NCBI GenBank assembly: GCA_900313815.1 | Contig: OMST01000015.1 | Coordinates: forward strand, 1-46,703 | Origin: an uncultured Eubacteriales bacterium | GTDB taxonomy: Bacteria; Bacillota_I; Bacilli_A; RF39; UBA660 | DNA length: 46,703 bases | Direction: 5' to 3' | Shown: positions 1-7,561 of the stretch, piece after piece | Numbering within the stretch: position 1 is the stretch's first letter | How the letters are laid out: every line of letters starts with the position of its first letter | Notes under the pieces: model-generated | Database searches by the model: none | What the model was told of the DNA's origin: nothing | The model's input: only the letters and a program-made list of their open reading frames with translations | Translations under genes and position numbers: made by a program

Positions 1-507
<507 letters not shown>

Positions 508-508
<1 letters not shown>

Positions 509-1080
509 TATTTATTAACCTTAACCATTGCTGGTCTAATTAATTTGTCCTTATAAGTATACCCTTTAGTCAATACTTCAAGAACTACATTTTCAGGTTT
601 AGTATCATCATGTTCAGTAAGTACTGCTTCTTCAAAATGAGGATCAAATTCTTTTCCTAAGCAATCTACTTCACGAACTTCATATTTATCAAATAATCCA
701 GTAAGTGCTCCAAGTATCATTTTGAATCCACTTAAGAATTTACTAACTTCATCTGACAAATCATTATCATCCATCATAACTGCTCTTTCTAAGTTGTCTT
801 TAATAACAAGCATTTCTTTTATAAAATTTTCTCCTTCATATTGAAGCATTCTACTTACTTCTCCTTGAGTTCTAGTCTTAAAGTTTAGATATTCTGCTTG
901 TAAACGCATATATTTTTCTTCTAATTCTTTATTTCTAGAATCAAGTATTTGAATAACCATTTCGGGATCTAACTGTGGTTCACATCCAGCACATCCTTCA
1001 CATGACCCAGCACATCCTCCTTGATTATCTTTTATTTCTTCTTTAACTTCTTCTTTTTTATCATGCTTTTCTTTTGCCAT
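508..1080 (-). CDS. grpE: Nucleotide exchange factor GrpE
   Basis: GrpE (190 residues, normal length) releases ADP from DnaK. After a charged Lys/Glu N-terminus come the long dimer helix (about residues 40-105, with the typical YLNFKTRTQGE) and the C-terminal beta domain ending in GYTYKDKLIRPAMVKV. The start ATG has GAAAGGATG upstream. The odd part is a glycine-rich cysteine cluster at residues 23-33 (C-x3-C-x2-C-x2-C), which I do not know from ordinary GrpE and which could bind metal or sense redox. It lies directly downstream of hrcA, in the CIRCE-controlled operon. Confidence 0.96.
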
Positions 1081-1111
1081 TTATCTCATCCTTTCAAAAT
1101 GGTTTTTTATA

Positions 1112-2119
1112 TCATTTACCATTGTTTAATTTGCTTTCAATATTTTCTTTTAAATATTCAAGCATATTAACAACTCTTTCATATTCCATTCTTTTTGGTC
1201 CAATTACAGCAATAGTACCTTCTCTACCATTTGCTTTATATTTTGTTTTAACTATGGTTACATTATCATCAATTTCTGATTCGCTACCAATATATACCTT
1301 AACCTCATCATCAGTTTCTTCAATTTTACTCACCATATCTTTGCTTTCAAATTTACTAATAATGTTTTTAACATCATCAACTGTATTGAATTCCGGTTGT
1401 TTTAATATATTAGTTTTACCTGTAAATTTAACATCCCTATCAGTAGTAAAGTTTGAAAGTGCATTGTAAAATGCATTGTAAACAACTTCATAATTTTGAA
1501 TATAGTTTCTAATTATTGGCTTTATTTCAAACTCTAGTTTACTAGGAACATCATCTATAGGCGTCCCAATTAACATTTTATTGAGTAACTCTGTAGTTTT
1601 AGAAATCTCACTTGCAGGAATGTTTTCTTCAAGATTAATACTCTTGTTTTCAACATGTCCAGTGTTAGTAATAACAATTGCTATTAGTTGTCTTTCACTG
1701 AGAGGAATTACTTCTACTTTTTGTAATTTGTTATCACTTGATTCCTTACCTAAAATAACTGAAGTATAATTAGTCATATCGCTAATTATTTCTAAGCTTT
1801 TACTAATTGCATCATTTAATTCAAGTTCATTATTATTGAATATTGTTTGCAATTTAAGCATATCTTCTCCACTTATTTTCTTAGGTTCCATTAAGTTATC
1901 AACATAATATCTGTACCCACTTTCAGATGGAATCCTTCCCGAAGATATATGTGTCTTTTCTAAATATCCCAAATCTTCTAATAACGCCATATCATTTCTA
2001 ATAGTTGCACTAGAACATTTGAACTTCTTACATAAAGACTTACTACCTACAGGTCTTGCTGATTTAACATATTCTTCAACTATAGATCTTAATAATTCTT
2101 TTTGTCTACTTCCTAACAC
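1112..2119 (-). CDS. hrcA: Heat-inducible transcription repressor HrcA
   Basis: HrcA (335 residues) represses heat-shock genes by binding CIRCE and is kept active by GroEL. The N-terminal winged helix (about 1-80) reads RQKELLRSIVEEY then GSKSL and SSATIRNDM, and the C-terminal half contains the GAF-like domain with IAVIGPKRMEYERV near the end. The start is GTG, chosen because AGGAGG sits 6 bases upstream. It is the first gene of hrcA-grpE-x-dnaK and lies just behind two CIRCE operators, so it represses itself. Confidence 0.97.
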   Translation of the reverse strand: MLGSRQKELLRSIVEEYVKSARPVGSKSLCKKFKCSSATIRNDMALLEDLGYLEKTHISSGRIPSESGYRYYVDNLMEPKKISGEDMLKLQTIFNNNELELNDAISKSLEIISDMTNYTSVILGKESSDNKLQKVEVIPLSERQLIAIVITNTGHVENKSINLEENIPASEISKTTELLNKMLIGTPIDDVPSKLEFEIKPIIRNYIQNYEVVYNAFYNALSNFTTDRDVKFTGKTNILKQPEFNTVDDVKNIISKFESKDMVSKIEETDDEVKVYIGSESEIDDNVTIVKTKYKANGREGTIAVIGPKRMEYERVVNMLEYLKENIESKLNNGK

Positions 2120-2131
2120 AATATACCTCCT

Positions 2132-2158
2132 TTAGCACTCTTTTCAACTAAGTGCTAG
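2132..2158. promoter_or_regulatory. CIRCE operator 1 (proximal)
   Basis: Inverted repeat TTAGCACTC-N9-AAGTGCTAG. The left arm matches the CIRCE consensus exactly and the right arm in 7 of 9 positions. It covers the predicted transcription start and lies just upstream of the hrcA ribosome site, so bound HrcA would block initiation. Confidence 0.93.
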
Positions 2159-2162
2159 TACT

Positions 2163-2191
2163 ATTATATTATTATATGTTAGCATTGTCAA
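2163..2191 (-). promoter_or_regulatory. SigA promoter of the hrcA operon
   Basis: On the minus strand TTGACA (2186-2191) and TATAAT (2163-2168) are separated by exactly 17 bases: a perfect sigma-A promoter. Transcription would start near 2156, inside CIRCE 1. The -35 box lies inside CIRCE 2. A promoter this strong makes sense only under tight repression. Confidence 0.93.
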
Positions 2192-2205
2192 TATATGAGT
2201 GCTAA
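2179..2205. promoter_or_regulatory. CIRCE operator 2 (distal)
   Basis: Inverted repeat TTAGCATTG-N9-GAGTGCTAA. The right arm is perfect and the left arm matches in 7 of 9 positions. It overlaps the -35 box of the hrcA promoter. The imperfect arms of the two operators lie on opposite sides. Confidence 0.9.
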
Positions 2206-2255
2206 TTTTTAAAAAATAATTTTTGTTATGTTATTATTAATATTTAATTGCAATT

Positions 2256-2287
2256 TAAAAGACTTGTTTTTCATTCCAAGTCTTTTA
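2256..2287 (-). terminator. Terminator at the end of recO
   Basis: Stem AAAAGACTTG / CAAGTCTTTT with a ten-base loop that contains the recO stop codon. The stem ends in a short T run on the minus strand. It closes the yqfC-to-recO operon ahead of the hrcA promoter. Confidence 0.75.
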
Positions 2288-2996
2288 AGAATTTCTTACT
2301 TTTTGTTGATATACCCGAATATGTATCATAATATTCACTTATTATCAGATTAATATGATCGCTAACATTTTTATCTATATCTAAATTAGATATCTTAGAT
2401 ATATCAACATAATTATATAATCTTAATAGTTTTAAAACTTTTTCATCTATTAAAGGCTCGTTAGTTCTACAATTAGAACAAACATATCCACCCTTTTCCA
2501 TTGATAAAGTTACTACCTTTTTAGATCCACATTTAACACACTCATCTAGATTTAAATCTATTCCTATATATTTTAAGTATTGAAGTTCTAATATATTAGT
2601 TATTATTTTAGGATCAAACCCCTCTTCTATTTTTAAAATAGAAGCTTCTAACAATGGGTATATATCTTCGCTTAAGCTTTCTTTATATACATTTACGGAT
2701 AACTCACATATATATGATAAATAACCCATTTTAGTAATATCACCTTTAGAATTAATAAGATAATCTTTTATATCGCCATCTATTAATGTAGAAAGTTTAT
2801 CTTCTTTATAATATAAGTGAAATGTTCCATAAGCAAAATTTTCACTAACAAGTCTTAGTGAACTTTTTAATTTTCTACAACCCTTAGATATGCATCCAAT
2901 AATACCTTTTTCTTTAGTAAATATATTAATTATTTTACTATTCTCTTTAAAAGGTGTACCACTTACTACTATTCCTTCTACACTAATTATTTCCAC
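2271..2996 (-). CDS. recO: DNA repair protein RecO
   Basis: RecO (241 residues) loads RecA onto SSB-coated single strands with RecR. An N-terminal OB fold (about 1-80, with TKEKGIIGCISKGCRK) is followed by a helical domain and a zinc finger whose ligands are visible as C153-x2-C156 and C173-x2-C176. It is the last gene of the era cluster, the same place as in B. subtilis. Its ribosome site is weak (GAAGTGG) and a terminator-like hairpin lies just upstream, so its expression may be reduced relative to era. Confidence 0.95.
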   Translation of the reverse strand: MEIISVEGIVVSGTPFKENSKIINIFTKEKGIIGCISKGCRKLKSSLRLVSENFAYGTFHLYYKEDKLSTLIDGDIKDYLINSKGDITKMGYLSYICELSVNVYKESLSEDIYPLLEASILKIEEGFDPKIITNILELQYLKYIGIDLNLDECVKCGSKKVVTLSMEKGGYVCSNCRTNEPLIDEKVLKLLRLYNYVDISKISNLDIDKNVSDHINLIISEYYDTYSGISTKSKKFLKDLE

Positions 2997-3010
2997 TTCT
3001 TTTAACTAAA

Positions 3011-3034
3011 AGCACAAAGATAAATCTTTATGCT
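3011..3034 (-). terminator. Hairpin between yqzL and recO
   Basis: AGCATAAAGA-TTTA-TCTTTGTGCT followed by TTTT on the minus strand. One pair is a G-U wobble on the minus strand but a C-A mismatch on the plus strand, so the structure belongs to the minus transcript. It ends at the first base of the yqzL stop codon and probably attenuates recO. Confidence 0.65.
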
Positions 3035-3114
3035 TATTTTCCTTTCTTATATTCTAAATAATATTCTATTTTTCCTGTTTGTTTAAACTTATTCCAAGCT
3101 TCACTTTTTTTCAT
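3034..3114 (-). CDS. yqzL: YqzL-like miniprotein
   Basis: A 26-residue protein beginning MKKSEAWNKFKQTGKIE and ending in a Lys-rich tail. The pattern W-x2-F-x2-T-G-x-I-x2-Y resembles the small YqzL family, and the gene sits exactly where B. subtilis has yqzL, between era and recO. AAGGAG stands 6 bases before the ATG. It is shorter than the about 47 residues I recall for YqzL. Function unknown in all species known to me. The call rests on motif plus synteny. Confidence 0.8.
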   Translation of the reverse strand: MKKSEAWNKFKQTGKIEYYLEYKKGK

Positions 3115-3157
3115 ATTTATCTCCTTACAATATTATATTGCAGGAAATAATAATTAT

Positions 3158-4045
3158 TTATTCATCTTTTAATAAATAACCTAAATCTTTTATATATTTT
3201 TCTTTTTCTCTCCATTTTTTTATTGTTTTACAATATAACTCTAAATATACTTTTTTACCAAGTAATTTTTCCATATCTAGTCTTGCTTCATGACCAATAG
3301 TTTTAATCATATTACCAGAAGCTCCAATTATTATTTTACGAAGAGAATCTCTATCAACAATAATATCTACATATACATATGCTATGTCATTCTTTTCCTC
3401 ATAACCAATTAGTTTACATGATATTGAATGAGGTACTTCATCATTAGTATGAATAAATATTTTTTCACGTACTATTTCAGATAATCTAAAATTCATATCC
3501 ACGGTAGTAACTTCATTATCATAGAAATATTTAACACTATCAGGTAAATAATCTTTTAATACTTTAATTATTCTATCTACATTATCATCATTTAATGCTG
3601 ATACCGGTATTATTTCAGCAAACTCATATAAATCTTTATATTCATTTATTTTTAATAATATTTGTTCTTCAGTTAATTTATCTATTTTATTAAGTATTAA
3701 AAATACTGGCTTGTTTACATCTTTTAATTTATCAATTATAAATTGATCACCTTTACCATAAGGTACAGATGCATCTACTACTAAAAGTAATATATCTACA
3801 TCATTAATAGAATAATATGCTTGACTATTAAGCGCATGTCCTAGTTTATCTATTGGTTTATGAATACCAGGAGTATCTACAAATACTATTTGAGTATCTT
3901 CTTCATTATAAATACCTTCAATTAAATTTCTTGTTGTCTGTGGTTTTGGGGAAATTATAGCTACATGCTCTTTTAATATTTGATTTAATAGTGTGCTTTT
4001 TCCAGTATTAGGTCTACCTATCAAGCTAACAAAGCCACTTTTCAT
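3158..4045 (-). CDS. era: GTPase Era
   Basis: Era (295 residues) is an essential GTPase that binds the 3' end of 16S rRNA during 30S assembly. Visible parts: G1 GRPNTGKS (10-17), G3 DTPG, G4 NKID and G5 SAL in the GTPase domain, then a C-terminal KH domain (about 200-290) with the GASGNMIKTIG loop. Length is normal. Its ATG overlaps the cdd stop as ATGA, so the two are coupled. Confidence 0.97.
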   Translation of the reverse strand: MKSGFVSLIGRPNTGKSTLLNQILKEHVAIISPKPQTTRNLIEGIYNEEDTQIVFVDTPGIHKPIDKLGHALNSQAYYSINDVDILLLVVDASVPYGKGDQFIIDKLKDVNKPVFLILNKIDKLTEEQILLKINEYKDLYEFAEIIPVSALNDDNVDRIIKVLKDYLPDSVKYFYDNEVTTVDMNFRLSEIVREKIFIHTNDEVPHSISCKLIGYEEKNDIAYVYVDIIVDRDSLRKIIIGASGNMIKTIGHEARLDMEKLLGKKVYLELYCKTIKKWREKEKYIKDLGYLLKDE

Positions 4046-4422
4046 ACTAAATCCTCCTTAGTAAATGTAGTATTCATTACTTTTTCAAAAGACATAACTT
4101 CCATCTTTCCACTTTTAGTCATAATATTAAATATTACATCTTTATCAAAAAATTCTAAAAATACTTGTTTACATAAGTTACATGGATAACATATTTCAGG
4201 ACTGCTTGTCATTAAATATAACGCTTTAAATTCTTTTTCTCCATGACTAACTGCATTGTTTATTGCATTTCTTTCAGCACATATAGTTGCGCCATATGAA
4301 GCATTTTCAATATTAACACCCTCATAAAAGTTACCATCTTTAGTTTCAACTATGCAAGCAAAATGCATTCCCGAATATGGGGCATAACTATTATCTAATA
4401 ATTTTTCTAATTTTTCTTTCAT
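4042..4422 (-). CDS. cdd: Cytidine deaminase
   Basis: Tetrameric-type cytidine deaminase (126 residues) converting cytidine and deoxycytidine to uridine forms in pyrimidine salvage. The zinc ligands C48, C81 and C84 and the proton shuttle E50 are present in CAERNA and PCNLC. It lies between dgkA and era, as in B. subtilis, with a 4-base overlap onto era. Confidence 0.96.
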   Translation of the reverse strand: MKEKLEKLLDNSYAPYSGMHFACIVETKDGNFYEGVNIENASYGATICAERNAINNAVSHGEKEFKALYLMTSSPEICYPCNLCKQVFLEFFDKDVIFNIMTKSGKMEVMSFEKVMNTTFTKEDLV

Positions 4423-4431
4423 ACTACTCCT

Positions 4432-4830
4432 TTAAAATAAACTGATTAATTTAGGTAAGAAAATTATAATCCCAACAACTGCAGCCATTATAGCTAATAC
4501 AAATACTGCTGCGGCAGAAGTGTCTTTTGCAACCTTAGCAAGAGGATGATATTCTTCAGTAACTAAATCTACTACTGCTTCTATAGCAGTATTAATAAGT
4601 TCTCCTGCTATAACAACTGCGATAGTCATAACTATTATAATCCATTCATAATGTTCTAATTGAAATATAAAACCAGCAATTAGAACTAATAATGAAACTC
4701 CAACATCAACTGCAAGATTTTGTTCATTTCTATAAGCATACTTTAATCCTTTAATAGGATAACTAAAACTTAATAAAAACTTCTTAATCCCTTTTTGACG
4801 TTTTCTTTCATCTCTTGATATCATATTCAT
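4432..4830 (-). CDS. dgkA: Diacylglycerol/undecaprenol kinase DgkA
   Basis: Small integral membrane lipid kinase (132 residues). In Gram-positives this family mainly phosphorylates undecaprenol, recycling the carrier for cell-wall synthesis. Three membrane helices follow a basic N-terminus, with the family signature ELINTAIEAVVDL and then EYHPLAKVAKDTSAAAV around residues 75-105. The start lies 23 bases inside ybeY. Alternative start: the second methionine (M3). Confidence 0.94.
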   Translation of the reverse strand: MNMISRDERKRQKGIKKFLLSFSYPIKGLKYAYRNEQNLAVDVGVSLLVLIAGFIFQLEHYEWIIIVMTIAVVIAGELINTAIEAVVDLVTEEYHPLAKVAKDTSAAAVFVLAIMAAVVGIIIFLPKLISLF

Positions 4831-5248
4831 CTAATATCTCCTCCTCAAGAGCTCTCATAATTTTTTTATCTTCTTCTTTAATATGATCATATCCTAATAA
4901 ATGTAATAAACCATGTACTGCTAAATAACAGAATTCACGTTTTATACTGTGGCCATATTCCTTTGCTTGCTCAACACATTTATCATATGAAATATATATT
5001 TCCCCAAGAAACCTCATATTATCATACTTTAAATTATCGCTTTCTTCAAATGCAAATGATATTACATCAGTTACTGCATCTTTATCTCTATATATTTTAT
5101 TTAATTCTTGAATCTTTTTATTATCTACAATAACAATATTTAATAAAGGATTAACCACATTTAATTTAGAACATGCAAATTTAATAACTTTATCCACATC
5201 TTCTACTTCTACAAATTCATCAGTTGTATTGAAAATATAATCTTCCAT
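4808..5248 (-). CDS. ybeY: Endoribonuclease YbeY
   Basis: YbeY (146 residues) is a metal-dependent RNase needed for 16S rRNA 3'-end maturation and ribosome quality control. The zinc motif HGLLHLLGYDH supplies H112, H116 and H122; upstream DVISFAFEE is also typical. It overlaps dgkA by 23 bases. In B. subtilis it follows phoH and yqfF, which are absent here. Confidence 0.95.
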   Translation of the reverse strand: MEDYIFNTTDEFVEVEDVDKVIKFACSKLNVVNPLLNIVIVDNKKIQELNKIYRDKDAVTDVISFAFEESDNLKYDNMRFLGEIYISYDKCVEQAKEYGHSIKREFCYLAVHGLLHLLGYDHIKEEDKKIMRALEEEILDEYDIKR

Positions 5249-5256
5249 TTTGCCTC

Positions 5257-5856
5257 CTAATAAACTTTTACTATATATAAAACAATTAATGCTATTATGG
5301 CTAAACTAAGTATGTTATATATCCAATCTTTTTGCATAAATCTTGGTAAATGCTTCTTTATAGCAGAAAGACTAATATATAATACAAAACCTATAATACC
5401 ACCTACAACATTTAATATTATATCATCTATATCAAAAGTTCTTCCTATAAAATGCTGTACTGTTTCAATTACAGAACTAGCAAGTAATGAAATGATTGTT
5501 ATTGTTCCTAAATTCTTTATTTTACAATAACTAGTAGCATAATATCCAAGAGGAACAAACATTAGCATATTTCCAAATACTTGTTTATAAAATGACTTGG
5601 TTCCATAATCATATCTAAGTATTTCTTTAAAAGGCATAAAATTAGTCCCACCACCAGGTAAATCTTGGCTGGTTACTAATTGGAATAATACTATTAAATA
5701 TGCTAAGAATAATAAATCAAATAATTCTTCATGTAAAACTACACTTCTTCTTTCATTCTTAAAAATGTAAGTCACTCTTAAAATAATTATAATAGATAAT
5801 ACTATAACTAATGTTGGCCAAGTCATATTAATTACATTTTTAATCTCATACTCCAT
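5257..5856 (-). CDS. VanZ-family membrane protein
   Basis: A 199-residue polytopic protein with about five hydrophobic segments (near 10-27, 45-63, 90-108, 115-160, 178-196). The family signatures NFMPFKEILRY, GNMLMFVPLGYY and GRTFDIDDIILNVVGGIIGF are clear. VanZ proteins alter sensitivity to lipoglycopeptides by an unclear mechanism. It is coupled to yqfD (11-base overlap) and occupies the place held by phoH and yqfF in related clusters. Confidence 0.9.
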   Translation of the reverse strand: MEYEIKNVINMTWPTLVIVLSIIIILRVTYIFKNERRSVVLHEELFDLLFLAYLIVLFQLVTSQDLPGGGTNFMPFKEILRYDYGTKSFYKQVFGNMLMFVPLGYYATSYCKIKNLGTITIISLLASSVIETVQHFIGRTFDIDDIILNVVGGIIGFVLYISLSAIKKHLPRFMQKDWIYNILSLAIIALIVLYIVKVY

Positions 5857-6994
5857 TATTTTCTTCCTTTTCTTCTATTCTTTTATTTATTCCAATATTC
5901 TCATATGTTTTAAAAAATACTTCTAACATTATTTTACTACGAAACACCTCTTTTTTCAAAACATTTTTGTAAATGATATATTCATCATCTTTAAGATTTC
6001 TATTTATTATTTCCTCACTTTTTTTAAGAGCTTTTTTATAAGCTTCTTCTAAAGTTAAAATATATTCTTTATATTCATATATTTTCTTTTCTTCTTTATA
6101 TAATTTAAATGGTAAATATGGTTTATCTAATACTACTTTCTTACTCTTTATTACATTAGGATTATCATACTTTCCCATAATAGTAAATTTATAATTAAAA
6201 ATATCTAAATAATAATGATTTACTTTTCTACCAGTATAAATATATTCAGTATAATTAAATGGCATTGTTATATGAACACTACTCCATACTTCAGCATATA
6301 TTTTTCCTTTACTATTAGTTTTATAAATTATATCTTCGCCTTTTATTATATTTCCGCTTATTAACACTTCGCCTTTTTTAACATAGTCATTTATATCTTT
6401 AACTTTAACACCATTTTCAGATACTATATAAAGAATTTTACCATCTTTTTTAGCAATTATATTACTTGGTTCATTATTCAAAGTATCCTCTTCTTTTTTT
6501 ATCCTTGGAGTCACATCCACATTATAAGTACAACCCTTTTCCTTTATTTCAATCCATTCTAAATAATCTTTATTATCAGATAATATTTTTTCTTTTATAT
6601 TTAATAACTCATTAAAACTTTTCTTTCTTTTATAAATATATATACCATTATCTTTTAAAGACTCTGTTAATAAATTTTTAATATTCTCATCATTAGTATT
6701 AATATTTATTTTAAATATGGTGGATGTTAATAAATATAATATAAATAAACCTATTATTAAAGACATAATCATATATTTATTATTAACAAAACAATTAATA
6801 ATAAAATTCTTACCATAATATCTAATAATATAACATTGAAATCTCCTGTTAAGCTTCTTATAATTATCTATACTAGTAGTTATAATATATTTATCTTTTT
6901 CTCTTACTAAATCATAATAATAAATATTATGATTAACTAAATATTGTATAAGATTAATTCCTTCACCATTAACAATTATTCTTATATTATTCAT
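5846..6994 (-). CDS. yqfD: YqfD-like sporulation-type membrane protein
   Basis: A 382-residue protein of the YqfD family, a membrane protein tied to forespore function in spore formers. The N-terminal domain (about 1-75) is followed by one membrane helix (about 74-94), then a long extracytoplasmic region with the recognisable segments WIEIKEKGCTYNVDV, IIAKKDGKILYIVSENGVKV and KGEVLISGNIIKG. It overlaps yqfC by 8 bases. YqfC-YqfD pairing and the cluster around it match B. subtilis. The role here is open: no other clear spore gene lies nearby. Confidence 0.85.
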   Translation of the reverse strand: MNNIRIIVNGEGINLIQYLVNHNIYYYDLVREKDKYIITTSIDNYKKLNRRFQCYIIRYYGKNFIINCFVNNKYMIMSLIIGLFILYLLTSTIFKININTNDENIKNLLTESLKDNGIYIYKRKKSFNELLNIKEKILSDNKDYLEWIEIKEKGCTYNVDVTPRIKKEEDTLNNEPSNIIAKKDGKILYIVSENGVKVKDINDYVKKGEVLISGNIIKGEDIIYKTNSKGKIYAEVWSSVHITMPFNYTEYIYTGRKVNHYYLDIFNYKFTIMGKYDNPNVIKSKKVVLDKPYLPFKLYKEEKKIYEYKEYILTLEEAYKKALKKSEEIINRNLKDDEYIIYKNVLKKEVFRSKIMLEVFFKTYENIGINKRIEEKEENNGV

Positions 6995-7205
6995 CTATAA
7001 AATCAATTCCTTTAATAGTACCTTTTATTAATAATTCATATTTATCTAATTTAACTATTATTAAATTATTTCCTCTAATAGATAGTTTATTATCTTTTAA
7101 GCAAATTAATATATTATTATTACATATATTTTCAAGGTTAAAATAATTCTTTATATAAATATAATTATTCTTGATAACTATTTCATATTGTTCTTTATTT
7201 ATCAT
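6987..7205 (-). CDS. yqfC: YqfC/YabP-like protein
   Basis: A 72-residue, beta-rich protein with the YqfC/YabP pattern (NNILICLKDNKLSIRGNNL then LDKYELLIKGTIKGIDF). It is immediately upstream of yqfD, as in spore formers. No Shine-Dalgarno site precedes the ATG; a TATAAT box lies 14 bases upstream, so the mRNA leader would be only a few bases long. Confidence 0.8.
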   Translation of the reverse strand: MINKEQYEIVIKNNYIYIKNYFNLENICNNNILICLKDNKLSIRGNNLIIVKLDKYELLIKGTIKGIDFIDE

Positions 7206-7243
7206 AATAAATTTTATTAATTATAAATTATCTTTATACTAAT

Positions 7244-7271
7244 AAAATAGTTAGCAAAAGCTAACTATTTT
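7244..7271. terminator. Terminator after the peptide cassette
   Basis: Perfect 12-base stem AAAATAGTTAGC / GCTAACTATTTT with an AAAA loop, working in either direction. It lies three bases past the second peptide gene and separates the cassette from yqfC. Confidence 0.85.
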
Positions 7272-7274
7272 ATA

Positions 7275-7427
7275 TTAACAATAACTTCCATCTTGTTGTC
7301 TTCTAAGAGCACTTCCTAAAGATCTTCCTAGTTCTAAAGCAAAAGAAAGAGCCCTAACTACTCCATTAAGAATAGTTCCAGATATTGATCCTCCTCCTTT
7401 TATTTCTATTAATTCATTATCTGTCAT
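7275..7427 (-). CDS. Double-glycine leader peptide 2 (bacteriocin-like)
   Basis: A 50-residue peptide. The leader MTDNELIEIKGG follows the double-glycine pattern (L at -7, I at -4, GG at -2/-1). The predicted mature part is 38 residues, starts GSISGTILNG with a GxxxG motif, holds an amphipathic helix with four Arg, and ends in DGSYC with a single Cys. The ATG shares one base with the stop of the peptide upstream (TAATG), so the two are coupled. A C39 exporter is encoded just upstream. Class IIb bacteriocin subunit or secreted signal are both possible; no immunity gene is evident. Confidence 0.8.
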   Translation of the reverse strand: MTDNELIEIKGGGSISGTILNGVVRALSFALELGRSLGSALRRQQDGSYC

Positions 7428-7561
7428 TATCTTCTACATGCAACTGGATTAACATACCCATCAAATAAACCTATCAAGAATGCCGCAATAGCTCCTCCTA
7501 CTCCTACTGCTACCCAGTTAAAGCCTCCTTTCACTTCTAATAATTCACTTTTTTCTAACAT
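7427..7561 (-). CDS. Double-glycine leader peptide 1 (bacteriocin-like)
   Basis: A 44-residue peptide with leader MLEKSELLEVKGG, an excellent double-glycine leader (L at -7, V at -4). The predicted 31-residue mature peptide begins FNWVAVGVGG, continues with a Gly/Ala-rich hydrophobic helix (GGAIAAFLIG) and ends NPVACRR with one Cys. AAAGGAG precedes the ATG, which lies inside the last codons of the exporter gene, so translation is coupled to it. Its partner peptide follows with a one-base overlap. Each mature peptide has one C-terminal Cys, so a linked pair or homodimers are possible. Confidence 0.82.
   Translation of the reverse strand: MLEKSELLEVKGGFNWVAVGVGGAIAAFLIGLFDGYVNPVACRR

Noticed and set aside
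1074-1469. Plus-strand frame opposite hrcA
   Set aside because: Shadow of the hrcA coding strand: Ser/Leu-rich, no start site, no family resemblance.
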